22,485 nucleotides of DNA, from positions 1-22,485 of the forward strand of contig CAZAIO010000034.1 of the NCBI GenBank assembly GCA_964485235.1. Direction: 5' to 3'. The notes below the pieces were generated by a model that was not told the origin of the DNA, did no database searches, and saw nothing but the letters and a program-made list of their open reading frames with translations. The translations under genes were made by a program, and so were the position numbers. Shown piece after piece: positions 14,649 to 21,678 of the stretch. Source of the DNA: CAZAIO01 sp964485235. GTDB taxonomy: Bacteria > Chloroflexota > Dehalococcoidia > GIF9 > UBA5629. The stretch's first letter is position 1. The number at the start of each line of letters is the position of its first letter.

Positions 14649-14670
14649 TAATTGCACCTGGTTGCAATTA
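14649..14670 (-). promoter_or_regulatory. Autoregulatory Nur-type operator
   Basis: TAATTGCA-CCTGGT-TGCAATTA is a perfect 8-6-8 palindrome. It overlaps the -10 box, the start point and the AGGTG ribosome binding site of nur, so binding would block initiation. It pairs with the site at 14183-14204. Confidence 0.7.
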
Positions 14671-14696
14671 TACTACATCACGATTGAATTTGTCAA
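14667..14696 (-). promoter_or_regulatory. Consensus sigma-70 promoter of nur
   Basis: Minus strand: perfect TTGACA (14696-14691), 18-base spacer, perfect TATAAT (14672-14667). Transcription would start near 14660, giving a leader of about 14 bases. A full-consensus promoter under an overlapping operator is typical of a tightly autorepressed regulator. Confidence 0.8.
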
Positions 14697-14771
14697 TCGG
14701 TTTTTCTGCTTAACGGATACGCGGCGCACAAATAGCCCGGGCTGCGATACGATATCCCGTGTATGAGATGT

Positions 14772-15983
14772 TCAGGGGAGACCTTCTGAAAAAGATATAT
14801 GTTCATGCGCTTCATCCCTGATTAATCGCATGACTTCCTGCAGTGGTATCCCTTTCTCCGTGGCTATGCGTTTGCAGTCTTCATATTCCGGTGTTATCTG
14901 GATACGGCCTTGTCCGAAACGCTTGATTTTTATTGTTGCCGGCCCCAGGCTCGATTTATAATCAACGGTTTCACGTTGCGCTGTGTGCCGTAAAACGGGC
15001 CTTGTCCGTATGCCAAGTGTGGACGTCTCACGCATAACCAGTTCGATTAAAGCGGGTTCGGCTTGTGCCGGCGCGAGTATGCTCAGCATAACCGCCGGAC
15101 GGTTTTTCTTCATTTGAATAGGGGTGAACCAGACATCTATCGCTTTTTCTTCGAACAATTTCTCCATCAGGTAGCCGTATATCTGTGGGTTCATATCATC
15201 TATATTGGTTTCGAGCAGGACAATATTCCCGTCAAAAGGCTCTGCAGTCATCTCGCCTATCAGGACACGCATGATGTTAGGCCAGTTCTCAAATTCCTTT
15301 GAACCGGCACCGTACCCAGTCCTGTTAATGTTCATGCCGGGCTGTTCAAAGACTGCGAGCGAGGTAAGCAGCGCTGCTCCGGTAGGTGTGATCAACTCAG
15401 CCCGTATATTTGCCGTTTCGGGGAGAGGCACTAACGGTACATTGCAGTCGGCAAGTAGCTGTAATGTCGCCGGTGCCGGGACAGGTAAAATACCGTGAGC
15501 GGTCGAAATGGTGCCGCTATTCAGTGGTAACGGCGATGAATAACAGCGTTCGATATGCAGGAGTTCAAGAGAAAGTACCGTTCCCACGATATCGACGATA
15601 GTATCGATTGCTCCCAGTTCATGAAACTGGACGTCCTCTACAGGAATACCGTGGACTTTTGCCTCTGCTTCGGCTAATCGCCGGAACACAGCGCAGCTTT
15701 TTTGTTTCACGCCGGTAGAAAGGCGGCTGGACTCAATAATTTTCACTATATCGGACAGCGGGCGGTGGTGCTGATGCGCATGTTCATCTATATGCACGTT
15801 GAACTTGATGGCGGTAACGGAGGAACGCCTCACTTTATCTACGGCAAGCCTGTATCCCTTAATATTGAGACTCTCCAGTCCTTCGCGAAACCGGTCAAGA
15901 TCGAGTCCTGCGTCGAGCAATGCGCCCAGCAGCATATCGCCGCTGCACCCGGAAAAGCAGTCGAAGTATGCTACCTTTGCCAT
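14772..15983 (-). CDS. larC: LarC, nickel insertase for the nickel-pincer nucleotide cofactor
   Basis: The 403-residue protein inserts nickel, in a CTP-dependent reaction, into the pyridinium-bis-thiocarboxylate nucleotide made by LarB and LarE. The N-terminus AYFDCFSGCSGDMLLGALLDAG (5-26) is the family signature. A histidine-rich stretch DEHAHQHHRP (about 65-74) is a plausible nickel-handling site, and the C-terminal domain has VLLETNIDDMNPQIYGYLMEKLF. In Lactiplantibacillus plantarum larC is split and read by frameshifting; here it is one uninterrupted frame. It starts one base after the larE stop. Last gene of larBEC. Confidence 0.92.
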   Translation of the reverse strand: MAKVAYFDCFSGCSGDMLLGALLDAGLDLDRFREGLESLNIKGYRLAVDKVRRSSVTAIKFNVHIDEHAHQHHRPLSDIVKIIESSRLSTGVKQKSCAVFRRLAEAEAKVHGIPVEDVQFHELGAIDTIVDIVGTVLSLELLHIERCYSSPLPLNSGTISTAHGILPVPAPATLQLLADCNVPLVPLPETANIRAELITPTGAALLTSLAVFEQPGMNINRTGYGAGSKEFENWPNIMRVLIGEMTAEPFDGNIVLLETNIDDMNPQIYGYLMEKLFEEKAIDVWFTPIQMKKNRPAVMLSILAPAQAEPALIELVMRETSTLGIRTRPVLRHTAQRETVDYKSSLGPATIKIKRFGQGRIQITPEYEDCKRIATEKGIPLQEVMRLIRDEAHEHISFSEGLP

Positions 15984-15984
15984 A

Positions 15985-16821
15985 TCATGAAGGCTCCTTT
16001 CTTTTATCGGCTATTCCCTCGTTCAGGCTTCCGCTTCGGAAGCCGGCAAGGTCCAGGGTGACATAACGGTAGCCCAGCGATTTGAGACGGTTGATTATCT
16101 GCAGGCGGATATTGTCTTTCATTATCGTCTTCATATCCTTTTCGCTGACCTCGATACGCACGATGTGTCCGTGATGTCTCAGACGTACCTGGTGCAGCCC
16201 AAGACTACGTAAATAGTGTTCGCCTTCCGATATTCTTTGCAGTAGATTCAGGGTTATCTCTGTCCCGTAAGGGATACGCGAAGCCAGGCAGGGCGATGAA
16301 GGCTTGTCCCATGTCGGAAGGCTTTTTTCGCGGGAAATTCGCCGGATTTCGTCCTTGGTAAGACATGCTTCCTGGAACGGGCTTCTAATTCCCAGTTCCC
16401 TGGCTGCCCGGATACCGGGACGGAAATCCGTTGTATCGTCATAGTTGGTCCCGTCGATAATATAACTCAGACTTTCTTCATCAGAAATACGTTTTAAGGC
16501 GAGGAATATATCTGTCTTACAGAAATAGCAGCGGTCCGGAGTATTCAACGTAAATTCGGGATTATTCATCTGTTTTCCGTCGAGTATTTTGAAGCGAAAG
16601 CCTGTTTTTACCGCCAGCAACTCGGCTTCTTCACGTTCCCCCTGCTGGCAAAGCGGTGAATCGACAAAAACGGCAAGGGCTTTTTCTTTCAATACCCCGG
16701 CGGATAGCGCGGCTAAAAGCGTGCTGTCTGTTCCTCCCGAATAGGCAACCAGCACGGAACCCATCTTTGTAAGGATTTCTTTCAATCCTTCGAGTTTATT
16801 TTCAATCTCCGTCCGTTTCAT
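15985..16821 (-). CDS. larE: LarE, ATP-dependent sacrificial sulfur transferase
   Basis: LarE adenylates the carboxylates of the LarB product and converts them to thiocarboxylates. The PP-loop SGGTDS is at 28-33. The sulfur-donating cysteine of single-Cys LarE proteins corresponds to C178 in SSPCLASRIPYG, close to C176 of the L. plantarum enzyme. No cluster-binding three-cysteine arrangement is seen there, so this looks like the sacrificial type, in which each turnover turns Cys into dehydroalanine. A further CYFCK (98-102) is present. The frame opens at 16860, but the ATG at 16821 (MKRTEIENK, 278 residues) with GGGG seven bases upstream is preferred; it overlaps the end of larB by 20 bases. 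Confidence 0.92.
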   Translation of the reverse strand: MKRTEIENKLEGLKEILTKMGSVLVAYSGGTDSTLLAALSAGVLKEKALAVFVDSPLCQQGEREEAELLAVKTGFRFKILDGKQMNNPEFTLNTPDRCYFCKTDIFLALKRISDEESLSYIIDGTNYDDTTDFRPGIRAARELGIRSPFQEACLTKDEIRRISREKSLPTWDKPSSPCLASRIPYGTEITLNLLQRISEGEHYLRSLGLHQVRLRHHGHIVRIEVSEKDMKTIMKDNIRLQIINRLKSLGYRYVTLDLAGFRSGSLNEGIADKRKEPS

Positions 16822-17623
16822 CCGTGGCCCCGCTTTTTTGCATATTGATAAGTCCGGCAAGATAACCGGCTCCGAAGCCGTTATCGATATTGACTACTGC
16901 TATTCCGGGAGCGCAACTGTTGAGCATTGTAAGCAATGGAGCCAGTCCCTGGAAGCTTGCACCATAGCCCATGCTGGTGGGTACTGCGATTATCGGAACC
17001 GGGACGATGCCGCCTATTACGCCAGGCAACGCTCCTTCCATTCCGGCGACCACGACGAGGACCCGTGACTTTCGCAGTAGAGGGAGATTTTCCAGAAGAC
17101 GATGAATGCCCGCAATACCGACATCGAATATTTTTTCGACCCGGTTGCCCATTAACTCCGCGGTGACAACGGCTTCTTCAGCGACGGGTATATCGGATGT
17201 GCCCGCGGTGACAACAGTTATTCCGGACTGTAGTACGACATCTTTTACACGGTTGACCACGATGGTATTCGATACAGGATTATAACGGGCGTCTTCAATG
17301 GTCGCCCGGACAGCAGTATACACATCTTCACAGGTGTGCGTTATTAAAATCCTGTCGGAACGTGCCGCCATCTGCCCGGCTATAGTGACGATCTGTTCAG
17401 TGGTCTTTCCTGCACCGTAGATTACCTCGGGAAAACCTGTTCTTAAACCACGATGATGGTCGATCTTGGCAAAATGAAGTTCTTCATAGGGCAGGATACT
17501 TAACTCTTTAACTGCCTGTGCGACGGATAATTCTCCCGTTTTAACCTTTTCCAGCAGGCGGATCAACCAGTCGCCGGTCGTTCGTTTGTCTTTGGGTGAG
17601 TACCTTTCTTCATTGAGCGACAA
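16802..17623 (-). CDS. larB: LarB, nicotinate dinucleotide carboxylase/hydrolase
   Basis: LarB carboxylates nicotinic acid adenine dinucleotide and cleaves it, the first step towards the nickel-pincer cofactor. The 273 residues split into an N-terminal domain (about 20-70, LLEKVKTGELSVAQAVKEL) and a PurE-like C-terminal domain. The latter has DVGIAGIHRLL (167-177) and MEGALPGVIGGIVPVPIIAVPTSMGYG (about 195-221). C237 in LNSCAPG fits the cysteine that traps the substrate. The start codon is TTG at 17623: an in-frame TGA lies four codons upstream and no in-frame ATG follows near the N-terminus. Its ribosome binding site (GAAGAG) is weak. First gene of larBEC. Confidence 0.92.
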   Translation of the reverse strand: MSLNEERYSPKDKRTTGDWLIRLLEKVKTGELSVAQAVKELSILPYEELHFAKIDHHRGLRTGFPEVIYGAGKTTEQIVTIAGQMAARSDRILITHTCEDVYTAVRATIEDARYNPVSNTIVVNRVKDVVLQSGITVVTAGTSDIPVAEEAVVTAELMGNRVEKIFDVGIAGIHRLLENLPLLRKSRVLVVVAGMEGALPGVIGGIVPVPIIAVPTSMGYGASFQGLAPLLTMLNSCAPGIAVVNIDNGFGAGYLAGLINMQKSGATDETDGD

Positions 17624-17642
17624 GACTTTTTCTCTTCAAACG

Positions 17643-17695
17643 GATTACGTTCAAGTACGATAGATTCATTTTACTTGGTCGCATTCTGCAAGGCA
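17643..17695 (-). promoter_or_regulatory. Candidate promoter for larBEC
   Basis: Minus strand: TTGCCT, 17 bases, TAAAAT, just upstream of the larB start. The spacer contains a TTGC-N9-CCAA resembling one and a half Nur half-sites, too degenerate to call an operator. Confidence 0.35.
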
Positions 17696-17728
17696 AGTGA
17701 CAGGAGATATATACAATATAATAAATAA

Positions 17729-17759
17729 AGAGGGGGCAGAATTTTAGTCTGCCCCCTCT
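17729..17759 (-). terminator. Strong intrinsic terminator of the acyl-CoA operon
   Basis: AGAGGGGGCAGA (17729-17740) and TCTGCCCCCTCT (17748-17759) form a perfect 12-bp stem with a seven-base loop. On the minus strand a T-rich run follows (17728 downward). It lies 23 bases after the transglutaminase-like gene and separates that operon from larBEC. Confidence 0.85.
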
Positions 17760-17782
17760 TCTGGGAGAGAAAAAGCCAATGC

Positions 17783-18454
17783 TTAACGCGCTAACGTTAT
17801 TTGTCTATAAGCCTGTCGAAGTGCCTCCCACAAACGGTCCAACGGTACGTCATGTTCATGTCCAAGGTCTACCAGGTACTCGATATGCACGTTACCGTCT
17901 ACATCATGATGTGGCAACATGACATCATTTACTCCGTCGAACTCGTTCGAGAAACTTCTGAACTTCCGGTTTAATTCTATATCCCATGCCGGTGTTGCTT
18001 TGACCCACCGGCCGTTAATGAATAACTCACTGTATCCGTGAAACGGCATAATATTACTGCCCAGCCTTTGCAGGGACTTCTCAGGCATCAGGTTATTTCT
18101 GATCCGGGCGAATCCGAGTCCTGCCGGTGTTCCTATAGCTCTCGTAAGGGCTGTCAGCAGAACGGCCTTCTGAACGCAATAACCTTCTCCCTGAGCAAGG
18201 GTCCGGCTTGCCTTGAAATGTTCTGCCTTATCGCGAGGGACAAACAGATTGTAACGGATCTGGTCCTTCACGAAGTAGAACAGGGCAGAAAGTTTTTCAA
18301 TTTGATCGCTTTTCCCCCGGGTCAGTTCTTCACTCTTTGCTTTTACTGCCGCATTATCCCAGTCAATGATGTCTGTCGGGTCCAGGAATCTACGATCAGG
18401 AGGAACTGCCGGAGTGCTTTCAAATTTCATATTATTATCTGCAGGTTTCACCAT
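17783..18454 (-). CDS. Transglutaminase-like cysteine protease-fold protein
   Basis: A 223-residue cytosolic-looking protein with no signal peptide or membrane segment. The transglutaminase-like catalytic triad is visible: C93 in QGEGYCVQKAVLLTAL, H139 in PFHGYSELFINGRW and D158 in ATPAWD. The domain fills most of the protein (about 50-175). Such proteins act as proteases, amidases or cross-linkers; the substrate here is unknown. The start ATG has AAGGA seven bases upstream. It is the last gene of an acyl-CoA metabolism operon, 45 bases after the acyl-CoA dehydrogenase and before the terminator, an unusual place for this family. A peptide or amide substrate released as a carboxylic acid would link it to the ligase, but that is speculation. 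Confidence 0.8.
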   Translation of the reverse strand: MVKPADNNMKFESTPAVPPDRRFLDPTDIIDWDNAAVKAKSEELTRGKSDQIEKLSALFYFVKDQIRYNLFVPRDKAEHFKASRTLAQGEGYCVQKAVLLTALTRAIGTPAGLGFARIRNNLMPEKSLQRLGSNIMPFHGYSELFINGRWVKATPAWDIELNRKFRSFSNEFDGVNDVMLPHHDVDGNVHIEYLVDLGHEHDVPLDRLWEALRQAYRQITLAR

Positions 18455-18499
18455 AGCAGTTCCTTCTTTCTAAATAAAACAATATCATTTTTTAGCGGA

Positions 18500-19684
18500 C
18501 TATGTAAGCACCTTTTCGGGTGTCCGCGATGTCAATTGGATTGCCTCTGCGAGAAGGCTCTTGGCAATTGTACTTCTCTGCATTTCATCGGTTCCTTCGT
18601 AGATTCCGCAGATGCGGGCATCACGGAAATAGCGCTCAACGGGATATTCTTTGACATAGCCGTAACCGCCGTGTATTTGAATTGCTCTGTCGCAGACAAA
18701 CATGGCAACTTCCGGTGCCATCAATTTTGCCATGCAGGACTCTTTAACAAACGGTGCTCCTGTTGCTTCCAGATAGGCAGCGCGGTAGACCATCAGGCGG
18801 ATTGCATCAATGCGTGTTGCCATATCGGCGAGCATCCATTGAATTGCCTGTAGTTCGCAGATCGGTTTGCCGAACTGCTTGCGTTCCTGGGCGTATGCAA
18901 CGGCTTTGTCAAAAGCACCCTGTGCAATACCCAGAGCTTGTGCGGCGACACTGATCCGGCTTGAGTCTATTGCAGACATAGCGATTTTAAATCCCTGGCC
19001 CTCTTCGCCAATCCGGTTCTCTTCCGGCACAAAACAGTCTTCGAAGACCAGCTCGGCAGTCGATGATCCGCGTATACCCAGTTTATGTTCCAGGTTGCCG
19101 ACATAATATCCGGGAGTGCCTTTCTCAACGACAAAGGCCGTAATTCCTCTATGCCTGAGCTCCTTGTTAATCGTGGCGAAGACTATAGCGATCTCAGCTT
19201 CGTTTCCATTAGTGATAAAAATTTTGCTGCCGTTCAGGACGTACCCGTTTCCCTTCCGCGTAGCTGTTGTTTGCTGGGCGGTCGCATCGCTTCCGGCGCC
19301 CGCTTCGGTCAAGGCAAAGCATGACAGCTTTTCACCCCGGGCTATCGGAACGGTAAAGCGATGTCTTTGTTCTTCATTGCTAAACTTGTAGATAGGCTTT
19401 CCAGCTAGACCAGCCGTAACAAAATAGATAGCGGAAGTAGAAGCGCATACCCTGGCGAGTTCCTCAACTACAATTGCAAACTCCATAGGTCCTGCTCCGG
19501 CACCGCCATATTGTTCCGGGAATGGTATTCCCATCAGTCCCAGTTCAGCGAGTTTTATTATGTTGTCCGCTGGATACAAGGCTTCGTCGTCGACCTTCGC
19601 CGCCAATGGTTCGATTTCATTTAAGGCGACTTCTCTGACCATCGTCCTCAACATTTTTTGTTCTTCAGTAAACGTAAAGTCCAT
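18500..19684 (-). CDS. Acyl-CoA dehydrogenase (short-chain / butyryl-CoA type)
   Basis: A 394-residue FAD enzyme that oxidises acyl-CoA to trans-2-enoyl-CoA and passes electrons to ETF. The family signatures CFALTEAGAGSDA and QIHGGYGYVKEYPVERYFRDARI are present. The catalytic base is E363 in IYEGTDEMQ, the position used by short- and medium-chain enzymes. Length is normal and no extra domains occur. AAAGGAGG gives a clear start. It lies 20 bases downstream of the CoA-transferase fusion gene in the same operon. With the enoyl-CoA hydratase and dehydrogenase at 2.2-4.0 kb it supplies the first three oxidation steps. Substrate could also be branched or glutaryl-like; short-chain is most likely. 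Confidence 0.93.
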   Translation of the reverse strand: MDFTFTEEQKMLRTMVREVALNEIEPLAAKVDDEALYPADNIIKLAELGLMGIPFPEQYGGAGAGPMEFAIVVEELARVCASTSAIYFVTAGLAGKPIYKFSNEEQRHRFTVPIARGEKLSCFALTEAGAGSDATAQQTTATRKGNGYVLNGSKIFITNGNEAEIAIVFATINKELRHRGITAFVVEKGTPGYYVGNLEHKLGIRGSSTAELVFEDCFVPEENRIGEEGQGFKIAMSAIDSSRISVAAQALGIAQGAFDKAVAYAQERKQFGKPICELQAIQWMLADMATRIDAIRLMVYRAAYLEATGAPFVKESCMAKLMAPEVAMFVCDRAIQIHGGYGYVKEYPVERYFRDARICGIYEGTDEMQRSTIAKSLLAEAIQLTSRTPEKVLT

Positions 19685-19704
19685 CTTAACCTCCTTTTGA
19701 TTAA

Positions 19705-21630
19705 TCAGGCTGATATAAAGTGCAAAGCATTTTCTTCTTCGTTAGCTAAATCGAGTTGCATCGTAAGCACACCTGACCCGGTCGTCGTGACTTTGAATCC
19801 CATGTTTTTAAAAATGCGAATCATTATGTCATTCCAGGTGAGTACTTCGGCAACGATACTCTTGAATCCCATCTTTCTACCGATATCACACAAATAATCG
19901 ACAAGCGTGGTTCCTATACCCTGGTTCTGGTAATCGTCCTTCACGGCGAAGGCTACTTCGGCATTTTGCTCTTTATTATCCGCATACCACCAGCCAATGC
20001 CTGCTATCTCTTCATGCGACCCGTGTTGTACTACTGCCAGTATCTCCATCTCTTTTGTATAGTCTATAATTGTGAAAGCTTGCAGACGTTTATGTGGCAT
20101 ATCTCTTCTGCTTGTTGCAAACCGGCGCAACATGCTCTGTTCCGAAAGCCCGTAAAAGAAATCTTTTAATAACGGCTCATCGCTTATCTTTACCGGCCGT
20201 AAGAACAGTCTTGTTCCGTTCCGGGTGAGGCGATGCGTTTCCAGTTCAGTGGGATATTCACCGCACTTACCGGGCATTATTGTCTGGTCTTCATATACCA
20301 TACAATGGCGTTTCGCCTCTTCAACCAGCCACGGGCGGAATTTGGGATGAGCAATAGCAATCAGGGCCATGGCGCGCTCCCGGATATTCTTTCCATGGAG
20401 ATATGCGATGCCGTACTCGGTGACTACGTAATGTATATCCCCTCTATTTAAAGTAACACCGGCTCCTTCGCCAAGAAGCGGGACAATTCTGGATACCTCG
20501 CCATTTTTTGCAGTTGAATGTAGTACCAGGATCGTCTTGCCCCCTGGTGCCAGCACCGCTCCCCGCATGAAATCAGCCTGGCCGCCGATACCGCTGTAAA
20601 ATGCAGAGCCAATTGATTCCGCTGTACCCTGACCGGTAAGGTCGATCTGCAGCAGGCTATTAATGGCGGTCATGTTTTTATGCTGAGCAATGACCAGCGG
20701 ATTATTGGTATAATCGATTGCCCTCAATTCGATCATCGGGTTATCGTGTATAAAATCATACGTCGACTGTTTGCCCATACAAAAAGAAGCAATAGTCTTG
20801 CCGCAATTAACAGTCTTTTCAGAGTTATCTATAACTCCTCTGCGCATTAACTCGACAATCCCGTCGGAAAGCATTTCTGTATGTACGCCAAGATGGCTTT
20901 TTTTAGCGAGATAGGGAACAATGGCGTTAGGCAATTTCCCGTAACCGACCTGAATTACATCACCATTTTTTATCAGTTCTGCGACGTAACGGCCTATTTG
21001 ATCGACGCCTTCCCTGTTATCATGATTCTCGTATTCCAGGATAGGCTCATTATGGGGAACGATATAGTCGATTTTGCTTACATGAACAAAGCCGTTGCCA
21101 TGTACTCTCGGCATAAACCGGTTAACCTGCGCAATTACAATGTTTGCCTTCTCAACAGCTGCTTTTACGATGTCAACGCTAATCCCGAGGCTCACATATC
21201 CATGTTTATCGGGCATGGATGTCTGTATTAACGCTACATCGACCGGCAATTGCCCGGAGGCAATAAGCTGCGGGGCTTCTGATAAGAATACCGGCGTGTA
21301 ATCGGCCATGCCGATGTTCACGCCGTCTCTTATATTGTCTCCTATAAAAAAGGCATTACAACGAAAGTTGGTTTTAAATCGGCTGTCGGTATATGGAGCA
21401 ACTCCCAGAGTTACTACATGCATAAGCTCGGCATCCAGGAATGATTTAGGATTTGATTCAACGTAGGTTATAAGAGACTGAACCAGATATTGGGGTTCTC
21501 CACAACCCGTTCCGATAAATATCCTGTCGCCAGGTTTGATGCATTTGAATACATTCTCTGTACTGGCAATTTTTTTCGGAAATTGCTCCGCTATCATTGT
21601 TAAATTGTTATCAACTACGTTTAATACCAT
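19705..21630 (-). CDS. Acetyl-CoA hydrolase/CoA-transferase fused to a C-terminal GNAT acetyltransferase domain
   Basis: A 641-residue fusion. Residues about 1-450 form a 4-hydroxybutyrate/butyrate CoA-transferase-like protein. The catalytic glutamate is probably E252 in LGVHTEMLSDGIVEL, and the CoA-binding part includes GIGGQADFMRGA (348-359). Residues about 475-625 are a GNAT domain with the acetyl-CoA motif Q568-N-Q-G571-I-G573 (DYQNQGIGTTL). The first part can move CoA between acetyl-CoA and a short fatty acid. The second may acetylate a protein lysine or amine, possibly using the same pool of acetyl-CoA. The start at 21630 has a poor ribosome binding site; a downstream ATG at 21597 is no better. 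Neighbours (ligase 48 bases upstream, dehydrogenase 20 downstream) fit acyl activation. Confidence 0.9.
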   Translation of the reverse strand: MVLNVVDNNLTMIAEQFPKKIASTENVFKCIKPGDRIFIGTGCGEPQYLVQSLITYVESNPKSFLDAELMHVVTLGVAPYTDSRFKTNFRCNAFFIGDNIRDGVNIGMADYTPVFLSEAPQLIASGQLPVDVALIQTSMPDKHGYVSLGISVDIVKAAVEKANIVIAQVNRFMPRVHGNGFVHVSKIDYIVPHNEPILEYENHDNREGVDQIGRYVAELIKNGDVIQVGYGKLPNAIVPYLAKKSHLGVHTEMLSDGIVELMRRGVIDNSEKTVNCGKTIASFCMGKQSTYDFIHDNPMIELRAIDYTNNPLVIAQHKNMTAINSLLQIDLTGQGTAESIGSAFYSGIGGQADFMRGAVLAPGGKTILVLHSTAKNGEVSRIVPLLGEGAGVTLNRGDIHYVVTEYGIAYLHGKNIRERAMALIAIAHPKFRPWLVEEAKRHCMVYEDQTIMPGKCGEYPTELETHRLTRNGTRLFLRPVKISDEPLLKDFFYGLSEQSMLRRFATSRRDMPHKRLQAFTIIDYTKEMEILAVVQHGSHEEIAGIGWWYADNKEQNAEVAFAVKDDYQNQGIGTTLVDYLCDIGRKMGFKSIVAEVLTWNDIMIRIFKNMGFKVTTTGSGVLTMQLDLANEEENALHFISA

Positions 21631-21678
21631 CGCTGATTTACCACTTATCTTAAACTCGTTATCCCTGTCTGTTCTGAA

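Noticed and set aside
14772..15983. Programmed frameshift in larC as in Lactiplantibacillus
   Set aside because: The frame is continuous from the N-terminal signature to the C-terminal domain; no slippery break is needed.
16822..16860. Upstream start for larE (13 extra residues)
   Set aside because: It would increase overlap with larB to 59 bases and add residues not typical of LarE; the ATG at 16821 has a better ribosome binding site.
17660..17690. Possible third Nur operator in front of larB
   Set aside because: Only TTGC-N9-CCAA can be found; the second half-site is imperfect and the TAATTGCA arms are absent, so it does not match the other two sites.
18038..18853. Plus-strand open frame of 271 codons opposite the transglutaminase-like and acyl-CoA dehydrogenase genes
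   Set aside because: It is antisense to two genes with intact catalytic motifs; its Cys/His-rich low-complexity translation is typical of a reverse-strand shadow.
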